A program made the position numbers and the translations under genes. Source: JBAYGJ01 sp041666685 (GTDB lineage Bacteria > Patescibacteriota > Patescibacteriia > UBA10025 > JAHIVO01). From it: a stretch of DNA of 22,394 nucleotides. Location: positions 1 to 22,394 of the forward strand of contig JBAYGJ010000011.1 of the NCBI GenBank assembly GCA_041666685.1, given 5' to 3'. Below the pieces are notes generated by a model. That model was not told the origin of the DNA and did no database searches. It worked only from the letters and a program-made list of their open reading frames with translations. This document shows, in pieces, positions 6,462 through 14,320 of this stretch (its first letter is position 1; every line of letters starts with the position of its first letter).

Positions 6462-7457
6462 TTATATGATAGGTGTCGGTTGTTCCTTGCGCTCTTTTGC
6501 TTCACGCCTGACGACGGTCCAATGATACCAGAATAACGGTATGCCGATCAGCACGAATGGTATCGAGGTAGCCGCCTGACGCTGGGTAGAATCTGACGAT
6601 CCAGAAGATTCTTTTTGCCAGGCGCCATAATCATCCTGCCATCGTTTTGCCAATGTGACGGTCTCAGCGTCAATACCGCATTTCTCTCCACAGGCAATTA
6701 CACTCGGAACCCCGCCGCTTTCCGCCCCGATCATGCTCGGAGTAGTATATACTTTTTCAGCGGCAGTATCCACGCGTCCGGCACTGGGGAATACCCAGGT
6801 CTTTAGTGTCAAATTGATGAGGAATCCGCCGGCTATTACCATCATGATCAGCGAAGCCAGTGAGACGAAATAAAAATAAATGGGGCGCAGGACGCTTTTG
6901 TCCCCCTCCTCGGCTTTTTTCGCGTCGCGCTGGACTGTCCGGAAATGGATGAAATAAAATGGTGCAGCGATGATTAAAAATGACAATGCCGCGACTGCAT
7001 CACGGGCGCGCTGCGAACCCGGGTTGGCATTTGCGTCAATCCAATTCTGATAGTTGGCTTTCCAGGAACTGATTGACGTTTTTTGCGTTTCTGTAAGGGT
7101 GCATGTCCCGGTGCATGACAGCTCGCCGCCTAATATTGTTTCCGCCTTATCGGTCGAAATAACGCCATTTGGATCGAGTACCAATGTCGGCGGCGGACCC
7201 AACCTGCTAGCAACTCCGACGTCTGCCTTCGTAAATACCCAGGACTTCAGGCCCATATTCACTAAAAAAATCAGCGAACCGGAAACGATCGCCAGCGTAA
7301 TCAGTGAAGCTATATAAAAATACAGGCTGCGTATGACAAATGTTTTTTTCATCGAACTTTTTCCTTCTACCACTGCGGCGATGGAAAAAATTACCAGCGC
7401 CAGGGTGCTTAGGGGGATTAAAAATCCTAGGTACGTAAACCACGAACTGACCATCAT
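6462..7457 (-). CDS. Membrane protein with two tandem copies of a DUF5671-like unit
   Basis: No function is known. The 331 residues contain one leading hydrophobic helix (about 8-30) and two copies of a unit. Copy 1 spans about 43-181 and copy 2 about 191-322. Each begins R-(S/P)-(L/I)-YFY and a helix ending in LK(S/T)WVF, has an external loop, and closes with a second helix followed by a basic tail (HFRTVQRDAKK and YHWTVVRREAKE). By positive charge the loops face outside. Each loop carries a CxxxC pair (Cys115/Cys119 and Cys256/Cys260) and a Trp-rich helix (SWKANYQNWI, KRWQDDYGAW). The unit resembles DUF5671 by memory only. The gene lies between rplK and rplA, which are normally adjacent, 12 bases after rplK. 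It starts MM, so the first or second Met could be used. Confidence 0.6.
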   Translation of the reverse strand: MMVSSWFTYLGFLIPLSTLALVIFSIAAVVEGKSSMKKTFVIRSLYFYIASLITLAIVSGSLIFLVNMGLKSWVFTKADVGVASRLGPPPTLVLDPNGVISTDKAETILGGELSCTGTCTLTETQKTSISSWKANYQNWIDANANPGSQRARDAVAALSFLIIAAPFYFIHFRTVQRDAKKAEEGDKSVLRPIYFYFVSLASLIMMVIAGGFLINLTLKTWVFPSAGRVDTAAEKVYTTPSMIGAESGGVPSVIACGEKCGIDAETVTLAKRWQDDYGAWQKESSGSSDSTQRQAATSIPFVLIGIPLFWYHWTVVRREAKERKEQPTPII

Positions 7458-7469
7458 AGGAAAAACTAG

Positions 7470-7898
7470 TTACTCTTTTACTTCCAGTCCCATGTTTCGG
7501 GCCGTGCCCTCAATAATGCGCATAGCACCGGGCAGGTCTTTCGCATTCAGGTCCGGCATCTTGATCTTGGCGATCTCCTCTACCTGCTTCTTGGTGACCT
7601 TGCCGACTTTCTGCTTCAATGACTGTCCCGAACCTTTTGTGATGCCCGCGGCTTTTTTGAGCAGCTCAGCGGCCGGCGGCGTTTTCAAAATGAATGAATA
7701 TGTCCGGTCCTCATATACCTTGATTTCAACGGGGATGACATCGCCGATTTTATCCTTGGTCTGAGCATTGAACTTGGAACAAAAATCCTGCAGGTTCAAG
7801 CCGTGCTGGCCGAGAGCCGGGCCGACCGGCGGTGCCGGGGTGGCCTTGCCGCCTTGCAACTGGAGCTTGACTATTGTTTTTACTTTTTTTTCTGCCAT
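7470..7898 (-). CDS. rplK: 50S ribosomal protein L11
   Basis: L11 forms the GTPase-associated centre with 23S rRNA helices 43-44 and the L10-L12 stalk. The 142 residues are the standard length. Visible are KLQLQGGKATPAPPVGPALG (the proline-rich factor-binding loop), QHGLNLQDFCSKFNAQT, VIPVEIKVYEDRTYSFILKTPPAAELLKKAAGI, and the RNA-binding C-terminal domain ending MRIIEGTARNMGLEV. It follows nusG by 16 bases, the usual order. The short, AT-rich gap before it holds no room for the L1 regulatory site that E. coli has at this position. Confidence 0.98.
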   Translation of the reverse strand: MAEKKVKTIVKLQLQGGKATPAPPVGPALGQHGLNLQDFCSKFNAQTKDKIGDVIPVEIKVYEDRTYSFILKTPPAAELLKKAAGITKGSGQSLKQKVGKVTKKQVEEIAKIKMPDLNAKDLPGAMRIIEGTARNMGLEVKE

Positions 7899-7914
7899 AA
7901 AATATAAATTGAAA

Positions 7915-8460
7915 TTAAATCTTCTTGATCTGGAGGAAATCCAGCTCGATCGGCGTTTCGCGTCCGAACATGGCTACCAACACCTTGACTTTGCCGCGGG
8001 CCTCATCGACTTCAGAGACCTTGCCCTCGTATTCCTTGAATGGCCCGTCGGTGATCCGGACAGCCGTGCCGGCCATGACGTCTATCTTGTATTTCGGCTC
8101 CTCGACACCCATGCGTTTCTGGATCGCTTTCACTTCTTCCTCGGATATCGGAGTCGGTGTCGTGCCTGACCCGACGAATCCTGTAACGTTCGGCGTATTG
8201 CGGACCACGTACCACGAATCGTCCGTCACGATCATCTCCACCAGTACGTAGCCGGGGAAAATCTTTTCGGTGACGACCCGCCGCTTGCCATTCTTGATCT
8301 TGATCTTGTTTTCGGTCGGGATCAGAACGCTGAAAATCTTATCCTGCATGTCCATGGACTCGATGCGCTGGCGCAGGTTGCGTGAAACATTTTCCTCATA
8401 CCCGGAATAGGTGTGTAGCACATACCATTTGCGCCCCTGCTGTAAGGTTTGTTTTGGCAT
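7915..8460 (-). CDS. nusG: Transcription elongation/termination factor NusG
   Basis: It binds RNA polymerase, suppresses pausing and couples transcription to translation or Rho. The 181 residues match the family. The NGN domain starts at RKWYVLHTYSGYEENVSRNL, with FPGYVLVEMIVTDDSWYVVRNTPNVTGFVG in its core. A linker around ISEEEVKAIQKRM leads to the KOW domain with GTAVRITDGPFKEYEGKVSEVD. It lies nine bases after secE and 16 before rplK. Confidence 0.97.
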   Translation of the reverse strand: MPKQTLQQGRKWYVLHTYSGYEENVSRNLRQRIESMDMQDKIFSVLIPTENKIKIKNGKRRVVTEKIFPGYVLVEMIVTDDSWYVVRNTPNVTGFVGSGTTPTPISEEEVKAIQKRMGVEEPKYKIDVMAGTAVRITDGPFKEYEGKVSEVDEARGKVKVLVAMFGRETPIELDFLQIKKI

Positions 8461-8469
8461 AAAGACAAT

Positions 8470-8655
8470 CTACTTAATTACGTTTTTCAAAACATAGTTC
8501 AGTCCGAAATCCAAAGCCCCCAAAAAAGCGGCCGTACCGAGGCTGATGCCGATCACCAGCAGGGTCAGCTTCGTCGCTTCCCGGCGGTTCGGCCAGACGA
8601 CTTTCTTGAGCTCATCGCGGGATTCCAGGAAATAACTGACGATTTTGTTAGGCAT
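8470..8655 (-). CDS. secE: Preprotein translocase subunit SecE
   Basis: SecE clamps the SecY channel in the membrane. The 61-residue single-helix form is typical of most bacteria. It has an amphipathic N-terminal helix with the conserved ELKKVVWPNRREA segment, then one transmembrane helix (about residues 28-52). It is the first gene of the secE-nusG-rplK cluster. A promoter ends about 43 bases upstream and the leader contains a short GC hairpin. No clear Shine-Dalgarno site precedes the ATG. Confidence 0.94.
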   Translation of the reverse strand: MPNKIVSYFLESRDELKKVVWPNRREATKLTLLVIGISLGTAAFLGALDFGLNYVLKNVIK

Positions 8656-8673
8656 ATTTTATGGTCTTTAAAA

Positions 8674-8688
8674 TCCCCTCTGCGGGGA
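8674..8688 (-). other. Small hairpin in the secE leader
   Basis: On the minus strand TCCCC, loop GCAGA, GGGGA lies just after the predicted transcription start and is followed by TTTTAAAG. Four T residues make a weak terminator at best. It may stabilise the 5' end or act as a pause or attenuation site. Confidence 0.4.
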
Positions 8689-8698
8689 CTATCCTCAG

Positions 8699-8725
8699 AT
8701 TATACCATCCTACCCAAACTGTCAA
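8699..8725 (-). promoter_or_regulatory. Promoter of the secE-nusG-rplK-rplA-dTTP cluster
   Basis: On the minus strand TTGACA (8725-8720) and TATAAT (8704-8699) are both perfect, 15 bases apart. The -10 box is preceded by TGG, giving the extended TGn motif that can offset the short spacer. It begins five bases after the gyrB stop codon, and transcription would start near 8692, about 37 bases before secE. Confidence 0.8.
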
Positions 8726-8730
8726 ATCTA

Positions 8731-10797
8731 TCAAATATCAAGATTTTTTACGCTTTTCGCGTGCGTATGGATGAAATGTTTGCGCGGAGTTACGTCATCA
8801 CCCATCAAAATATCAAACACTTCGTCCGCTTTTTCAGCATCCTCGATGTCGACCCGCTTCATCAGCCGTCTGGCCGGATCCATAGTCGTATCCCACAGTT
8901 GGCGAGGATTCATTTCGCCCAAACCTTTATACCGCTGGATATTCACTCCGCCCCCGGCTACTTCAGCCCCTTCCATCCCTATCTCCCCCGTATCAGGTGT
9001 ATCCGCCTCCACTTCTGGTTCGGCAAGCCTCTCTTTTTTCGTTTTGGTTGACGGCTTGGCTTTCCCCAATTCCATTTTCATTTTTTCCAATTGGGCTTCA
9101 TTATATACGTAGCGGAAATCCTTGCCATGGCTGATGCGGTACAGCGGCGGCTGGGCGATGAATAAATGCCCGCCTTTGACGATCTCCGGGAAATACCGGT
9201 AGAACAGTGTCAGGAGCAGCGTCCGGATGTGCGCACCGTCGACGTCGGCATCGGTCATGATAATGATCCGCCCATAACGCAGCGCCGAGATGTCAAACTG
9301 CTCGCCGATGTTCGTGCCCATGGCGATAATCAATGACTTGATTTCATTATTCGCCAGCATCTTGTCCAGACGGGCTTTCTCCACATTCAAAATTTTACCG
9401 CGCAACGGCAGGATGGCCTGGAAATTCCGGTCACGGCCCTGCTTGGCGCTGCCACCGGCAGAGTCGCCCTCAACAATATATAGTTCGCTGTCAGCGGCGT
9501 TGCGCGATGAACAGTCCGCCAGCTTGCCCGGCAGGGTCATGCCTTCGAGCGCGCCTTTGCGCAGAACCGACTCACGGGCGGTGCGAGCCGCCATCCGGGC
9601 ACGGGACGCCAGGATGCATTTGCCCAATATGGCTTCCGCGTCTTTCGGATGTTCCTCCAAATAAATCTGCAGACCGTCTGACGTGACAGTATCCACGGCT
9701 GATTTCGCCTCAACGTTGCCCAGCTTCGCTTTTGTCTGGCCTTCAAATTGCGGTTCCTTCAGCTTAACGGAAATGACGGCAGTCAGGCCTTCCTTCACAT
9801 CGTCAGAAGTCAGGTTCTCGTCTTTTTCTTTGAGGTATCCCTGCTTGCGGGCATAATTGTTCAATGTCCGGGTCAATGCGGTCCGGAAGCCGGTCATGTG
9901 CATGCCGCCTTCTGTCGTGAAAATATTATTGGCAAAACTGAAAATTGTTTCCTTGTATTCCTCGGTGTAACGGAGGGCCACTTCGACCTTCATGTCACCG
10001 GATTCTTTTTCCACATAAAACGTGGATTGGTGCTTGGCCGCCTTGTGGGCATTGAGGTGCTGGACATATGATGCGATACCGCCCTCAAAATAGAAAACAT
10101 AGACAAACGGCTCCTCGCCCCGTTTGGCCGTCCGGCGGTCGATGACCGATATTTTCGTGCCCTTGGTCAGGTAGGCCTGCTGGCGCAGATGGTCCAGGAT
10201 CGTCTGCAAATTGTAATCAAGGACGGTAAAAATTTCCGGATCAGGCTGGAATATAATAGTTGTACCAGTACCCTTGGCCTTGCCGACGGGTTTGACGGCA
10301 CCTTTGGCCTTGCCCTGGGAATATTCCTGAGCCCATAATTTTCCGTCACGCTTGACCTCGGCTCGTAAATATTTCGACAGGGCATTGACCACCGAAACGC
10401 CGACGCCATGCAGGCCGCCCGAAACCTTATACCCGCCTTCCCCGAATTTACCGCCGGCATGCAGGATGGTCAGAACGGTTTCCAAGGCTGATTTTTTCGT
10501 CGTTTTGTGTTTTTCCACAGGAATACCGCGGCCGTCGTCAGTCACACTGACCAGATGGTCCGGTTGGAGTTCAATATCAATATTCTTGCAGAAACCTGAC
10601 ATCGCCTCGTCGATGGAGTTGTCCACCACTTCCCAGATCATGTGGTGCAGACCCTCGGATGCGGTGTTACCGATATACATGCCCGGCCGTTTCCGTACCG
10701 GGGCCAGCCCCTCCAACACTGTAATCTGTTTGGCTGTATACTCTCCTTCTTTCGCGGGCTTGTTCACGTCCTCCTTTGTTTTGCTTTTTTTCGGCAT
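8731..10797 (-). CDS. gyrB: DNA gyrase subunit B
   Basis: The ATPase subunit of gyrase, which supplies energy for negative supercoiling with GyrA. Features in order: KQITVLEGLAPVRKRPGMYIG, EVVDNSIDEA with the metal-binding Asn, DDGRGIPV, GGKFGEGGYKVSGGLHGVGVS (ATP lid), the transducer domain, and the TOPRIM domain with EGDSAGGSAKQGRDR and DADVDGAHI. The C-terminus has QRYKGLGEMNP and ends KNLDI. The 688 residues exceed the roughly 640 of short GyrB. A Lys/Glu-rich, low-complexity insert lies just before VNIQRYKGLGEMN. gyrA is not in the window. It follows the HD-domain gene by 19 AT-rich bases and may share the pheS-pheT transcript. Confidence 0.98.
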   Translation of the reverse strand: MPKKSKTKEDVNKPAKEGEYTAKQITVLEGLAPVRKRPGMYIGNTASEGLHHMIWEVVDNSIDEAMSGFCKNIDIELQPDHLVSVTDDGRGIPVEKHKTTKKSALETVLTILHAGGKFGEGGYKVSGGLHGVGVSVVNALSKYLRAEVKRDGKLWAQEYSQGKAKGAVKPVGKAKGTGTTIIFQPDPEIFTVLDYNLQTILDHLRQQAYLTKGTKISVIDRRTAKRGEEPFVYVFYFEGGIASYVQHLNAHKAAKHQSTFYVEKESGDMKVEVALRYTEEYKETIFSFANNIFTTEGGMHMTGFRTALTRTLNNYARKQGYLKEKDENLTSDDVKEGLTAVISVKLKEPQFEGQTKAKLGNVEAKSAVDTVTSDGLQIYLEEHPKDAEAILGKCILASRARMAARTARESVLRKGALEGMTLPGKLADCSSRNAADSELYIVEGDSAGGSAKQGRDRNFQAILPLRGKILNVEKARLDKMLANNEIKSLIIAMGTNIGEQFDISALRYGRIIIMTDADVDGAHIRTLLLTLFYRYFPEIVKGGHLFIAQPPLYRISHGKDFRYVYNEAQLEKMKMELGKAKPSTKTKKERLAEPEVEADTPDTGEIGMEGAEVAGGGVNIQRYKGLGEMNPRQLWDTTMDPARRLMKRVDIEDAEKADEVFDILMGDDVTPRKHFIHTHAKSVKNLDI

Positions 10798-10816
10798 AGT
10801 GTTAATAAATGTATAA

Positions 10817-11374
10817 TTAATATTTTTTTAACGATTCCATTGCCTGTTCATACCAAGATTTCACAATATCTTTCGCTCTTTCAGACGTAATCCTGCTAAA
10901 CATCCATTGAAATTTGTCTTTTACATTTTCACGCCCACATTTCTTCAGCAAATCATTCAAAAAATGGTCAATATTGTTTTCAAAAAAACTTACACTATCC
11001 GCATCCTTAATGACATTTTGATCGTCAGTACCGCCTTCTTCATGTCTGGCAATGAGCATCCTGACTCGATCAACTAACTTCTGATCCGCACCACTTTTTT
11101 GTAAAAAATCTCCAACAATGTCCGCGCCTCCCTCTTGGTGTTTTTTTAAATATGCGGGTTCATGTAAATTCTCCCCTGCCTTTGGATCGGTATGTCCGTG
11201 AAAAACTCGCTCTGCATCATGGCCTAATGCGGCAATCAGCATCGCCTCATCCGCATCTGATCTCAATTGCTTTACCCAATAAGCCGCCCTCCGGAAATGT
11301 ACCATTTGCCTCGGCTTGGCTGTGGCAGACAACCACTGATCAACCTGCTTATATAAATTTGAAGAGTGAATCAT
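10817..11374 (-). CDS. HD-domain protein, putative metal-dependent phosphohydrolase
   Basis: A 185-residue helical protein with the HD metal-binding set in order: His26 (VHFRRAAYWVKQL), His52-Asp53 (IAALGHDAER), His111 (ARHEEGG) and Asp124 or Asp126 (IKDADSVSFFEN). HD domains usually hydrolyse nucleotides or phosphate esters; the substrate here is unknown. Its ATG overlaps the pheT stop codon by four bases (ATGA), so translation is coupled to pheT. It is visibly more AT-rich than pheT and gyrB on either side, which suggests it was inserted between them. The lack of other domains argues against a RelA/SpoT or RNase Y type protein. Confidence 0.72.
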   Translation of the reverse strand: MIHSSNLYKQVDQWLSATAKPRQMVHFRRAAYWVKQLRSDADEAMLIAALGHDAERVFHGHTDPKAGENLHEPAYLKKHQEGGADIVGDFLQKSGADQKLVDRVRMLIARHEEGGTDDQNVIKDADSVSFFENNIDHFLNDLLKKCGRENVKDKFQWMFSRITSERAKDIVKSWYEQAMESLKKY

Positions 11375-13704
11375 CTTTTAATTTCCATCCCAAATTTGCT
11401 ACTTAATTCCATAATAATCCTCTGCTGGATAACTTCCGTTTCGCCAGACGTGAGCGTGTGATCAGGTGCCTGATACACGACATGCAGTGTTATGCTTCGC
11501 TGGTCGTCAGAATCACGGAAATATTTCGTTCCCCGCACATCAGATATCAGTCCGTCGATTTTTTTTGCCGCATCGGCAATCTCGTAATAATCCAAATCCG
11601 GCCGGGCTGTAAACGTCAGATCACGTTCAACTTGCGGAAACTGCGGAATCGGTTTGAAAATGCGCTTATCGCTGAATAGATTGAGGAGGACGCCTAAGTC
11701 CACTGTCATGTATACCGGTGACTGGCCAAGCTTTTCGGCATTGACCGAGAGCTCACCGATTATGCCGACGTGCTGATGTCCGCAATGTAAATCTGCGATT
11801 CGCCACGGATCTTCCACAGGGACAATCGTGACCGGCTCAGCAAGGTTCAAATCACGGGACAGATTTTCCAGAACTCCCTTTATGCTGTTTACCGCATCCT
11901 GTTTCTGGTACACCACCGCGGTCAACTGCGCCTTTTCCTCAGGCAACCCCTTAGTCCGTTTGATAAATACACGGCCGACTTCAAAAACTTTTATAATTTT
12001 ACTGTTCTGATAATTTTTCAGGACGACATCATGGAGCCGAGGCAGTAGGCTGGTACGCATATATTCCTGTTCCGGGTTCAATGGGTTGAGTACCCGATAA
12101 TGGTTCGCGACCTTCAACCCAAACCGCTCCAATAACGTACGCCCATAAAAAGAATAACTGAGAGTTTCCGTAAAACCGGACGAAACCATGGAATCCTTGG
12201 CTGCACGTTCGAGCTTTTTCTCCACAGACAATCGCTGTGGAACCAGAGCCGCATACACCGGCTGCGGCATAATGTTGCTCCAGCCAAAGAGCCGGCCGAT
12301 CTCTTCTGCCACGTCGGCCGGAATGGTCATATCCTGGCGCCAAGCTGGCACGGTGATGCTGTATTCGTTACCGCTGACCTTGTTTATTGTAAACCCTAAT
12401 GGCTCCAGATATCGCTTCACCAGCGCAGGCGTAAACGTATGACCGATAAGCATGCTGATTTTCTGCAAATTAAATGTAACCATTTTATTTTTTGGCATTT
12501 TCTTGTCAGCAACGATAATCATGCCTTTGGCCACCTCGCCCTTTGCAATTTCAGCTAACAATTCCGCTGCCCGGTCACAGGCCTGTTCGGACAATCCCCA
12601 CCATATGCCTTTTTCAAAACGCAATGAAGCCTCAGTCATCATCCCGAGCTTCTGGCGAGTGCGCCGAACGCTGATTGGCTTGAAAATTGCCGACTCGATG
12701 ACAATGTCTTTTGTTTGTTTCGTAATTTCAGAACTCCGTCCGCCCATGACTCCGGCAATGGCAATTGGATTTTTTGCATCACAAATCACCAAAGAATCGG
12801 CCGGAACCTGCCTTTTTTCTCCATCCAATGTTTCAAATTCCTGGTTGCGGCCGGCGCGTCGGACGATGATTTTCCGACCCTGAATGCTATTCAGGTCAAA
12901 CGCATGAAGCGGCTGGCCGTATTCGAGCATGACATAATTAGTGACGTCGACAACATTGTTTATCGGTGACAGGCCGTTGACTATCAAACGGGATTGCAGC
13001 CATTGCGGTGACGGACGGACTTTCACATTCCTTACCACACGTGCGGTATATTTCGGACACAAATCCTTATCCTTGACCGTTACTGCCAAAACTTTTTTAA
13101 TTGAAAATTTCTTGCTTTCCTGAACACTAACTTCCGGCAGAACGAAAGGCTGGCCAGTAATGGCCGACACCTCGCGAGCCAAGCCCAAAACCGAATAACA
13201 ATCCGCCCGGTTAGGGGTGATATTGATATCCAAAACCGTATCCTCCAAACCGGTAGCCAGTCCGAACAGCTTGCCGACCGGCAAATCCTTATCCAATATC
13301 ATGATGCCGGAATGGTCCTGGCCTAACCCCAACTCATCCGGGGCGCATAACATGCCCTCGGATTCTACACCGCGGATTTTCCGGCGTTCGATCACCATGC
13401 CGCTCGGCAATTTTGCGCCGATCATCGCGACCGGCACTTTCTGTTCCGGCTTGATGTTTTTCGCGCCGCAAACAATATTCAAATATTCCGCCTGTCCGAC
13501 ATCGACTTTGCATACACTTAACTTATCAGCATCGGCATGGTTGACTATTGTCTTGATCTGACCAACGATGACATGCTCAAACCCCTGGCCGAACGTATGT
13601 ATCCGCTCCACTTCAAATCCGGCTGGCTCTAAAAGCTGCGCCAGCTGTTCTGGTGTTTTTTTGATCTTTACGTGGTCTTTTAGCCAATCGAGCGAGAGTT
13701 TCAT
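11371..13704 (-). CDS. pheT: Phenylalanyl-tRNA synthetase beta subunit
   Basis: With PheS it forms the alpha2-beta2 enzyme that charges tRNA(Phe). The 777 residues contain all bacterial domains. There is an N-terminal tRNA-binding (EMAP-like) domain, with VGQIKTIVNHADADKLSVCKVD and VPVAMIGAKLPSGMVI. Next comes the B3/B4 editing domain (about 210-375), with YVMLEYGQPLHAFDL and SSEITKQTKDIVIESA. Then come B5, the catalytic-like core, and the C-terminal ferredoxin-fold anticodon-binding domain from FPQVERDLTFTA to the end. It is separated from pheS by a four-helix membrane gene and an AT-rich leader with long inverted repeats. The downstream HD gene overlaps its stop codon. Confidence 0.97.
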   Translation of the reverse strand: MKLSLDWLKDHVKIKKTPEQLAQLLEPAGFEVERIHTFGQGFEHVIVGQIKTIVNHADADKLSVCKVDVGQAEYLNIVCGAKNIKPEQKVPVAMIGAKLPSGMVIERRKIRGVESEGMLCAPDELGLGQDHSGIMILDKDLPVGKLFGLATGLEDTVLDINITPNRADCYSVLGLAREVSAITGQPFVLPEVSVQESKKFSIKKVLAVTVKDKDLCPKYTARVVRNVKVRPSPQWLQSRLIVNGLSPINNVVDVTNYVMLEYGQPLHAFDLNSIQGRKIIVRRAGRNQEFETLDGEKRQVPADSLVICDAKNPIAIAGVMGGRSSEITKQTKDIVIESAIFKPISVRRTRQKLGMMTEASLRFEKGIWWGLSEQACDRAAELLAEIAKGEVAKGMIIVADKKMPKNKMVTFNLQKISMLIGHTFTPALVKRYLEPLGFTINKVSGNEYSITVPAWRQDMTIPADVAEEIGRLFGWSNIMPQPVYAALVPQRLSVEKKLERAAKDSMVSSGFTETLSYSFYGRTLLERFGLKVANHYRVLNPLNPEQEYMRTSLLPRLHDVVLKNYQNSKIIKVFEVGRVFIKRTKGLPEEKAQLTAVVYQKQDAVNSIKGVLENLSRDLNLAEPVTIVPVEDPWRIADLHCGHQHVGIIGELSVNAEKLGQSPVYMTVDLGVLLNLFSDKRIFKPIPQFPQVERDLTFTARPDLDYYEIADAAKKIDGLISDVRGTKYFRDSDDQRSITLHVVYQAPDHTLTSGETEVIQQRIIMELSSKFGMEIKR

Positions 13705-13721
13705 GTTCTTTTTAAAGGTTG

Positions 13722-13814
13722 ATAAGAGCTATAGATTAATAGGCTAAAATGTAAATGGATTTAAATGAATGTACGCCTTTGCCCCTATGACCTTATAGCT
13801 CAAGTAGCTCTTAT
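13722..13814 (-). promoter_or_regulatory. Alternative-pairing element in the pheT leader
   Basis: ATAAGAGCTA (plus strand 13722-13731) is complementary to TAGCTCTTAT (13805-13814), a perfect 10-base stem. The overlapping GAGCTATA (13726-13733) is also complementary to TATAGCTC (13794-13801), 8 bases. The two pairings share bases, so only one can form. The element ends 18 bases before the pheT start and could control its translation or transcript stability. No Phe-rich leader peptide or T-box is seen. Confidence 0.4.
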
Positions 13815-13822
13815 ATTACATC

Positions 13823-13840
13823 TAAAACTGTTCTAAAAAT
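13823..13840 (-). repeat. Partial copy of the pheS 3' end downstream of the inserted gene
   Basis: This 18-base stretch matches 14322-14339, the last codons and stop of pheS, at 17 of 18 positions in the same orientation. Weaker gapped similarity continues about 20 bases into pheS (both have a purine-rich GGAGG/GAAGAAGG stretch after TTTTA). The two copies lie on either side of the AT-rich four-helix gene. Confidence 0.6.
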
Positions 13841-13873
13841 CTTTACCTTCTTCTGTTAAAATAACACATCGAT

Positions 13874-14311
13874 TTACCAACTTTTATTTTCGTGAAGGCC
13901 CTTCTTGATCTTGCTCAAAGAAATGATTATCACAATCAACATTGCTAATGGTATTATCAAAAAGGTTATTGCATCGATCCAACTGGACCCACTGGCGATT
14001 TGTGCAGCAATTACTAAACATAATATTACGTTAATAACAGAGACTATTTGGCCTACAATCAGGCTAAAGTTTTTTTTACGATTAAGCACGATGAGGGCGA
14101 ACAAGACTGCACAAAAATCTAGAAAAAAGATAGCCATAACACTATATGCAAAATTTTCACCACCGGGCATGTCAATCATGAGCCCTAAAGACCCGACAGT
14201 TGCCAATCCCAAAATAACCAATTCAATAATAAAAAATACTTTTACAAATCGGACCGTACCATGAACTGAGGGCATATCCAGAGATTTATTTTCGTTATTT
14301 TTCGGTTCCAT
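13874..14311 (-). CDS. Small four-helix membrane protein between pheS and pheT
   Basis: I do not recognise the family. The 145 residues have a polar N-terminus of about 18 residues and four hydrophobic segments (about 25-46, 54-75, 82-103 and 109-132), with a basic C-terminal tail ENKSW. There are no charged catalytic residues inside the helices and no signal peptide. It starts nine bases after the pheS stop. The gene and its downstream gap are much more AT-rich than pheS or pheT, and a partial copy of the pheS 3' end lies beyond it. It therefore looks like an accessory gene inserted into the phe operon. No Shine-Dalgarno site is seen. Confidence 0.72.
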   Translation of the reverse strand: MEPKNNENKSLDMPSVHGTVRFVKVFFIIELVILGLATVGSLGLMIDMPGGENFAYSVMAIFFLDFCAVLFALIVLNRKKNFSLIVGQIVSVINVILCLVIAAQIASGSSWIDAITFLIIPLAMLIVIIISLSKIKKGLHENKSW

Positions 14312-14320
14312 ATTATTATT

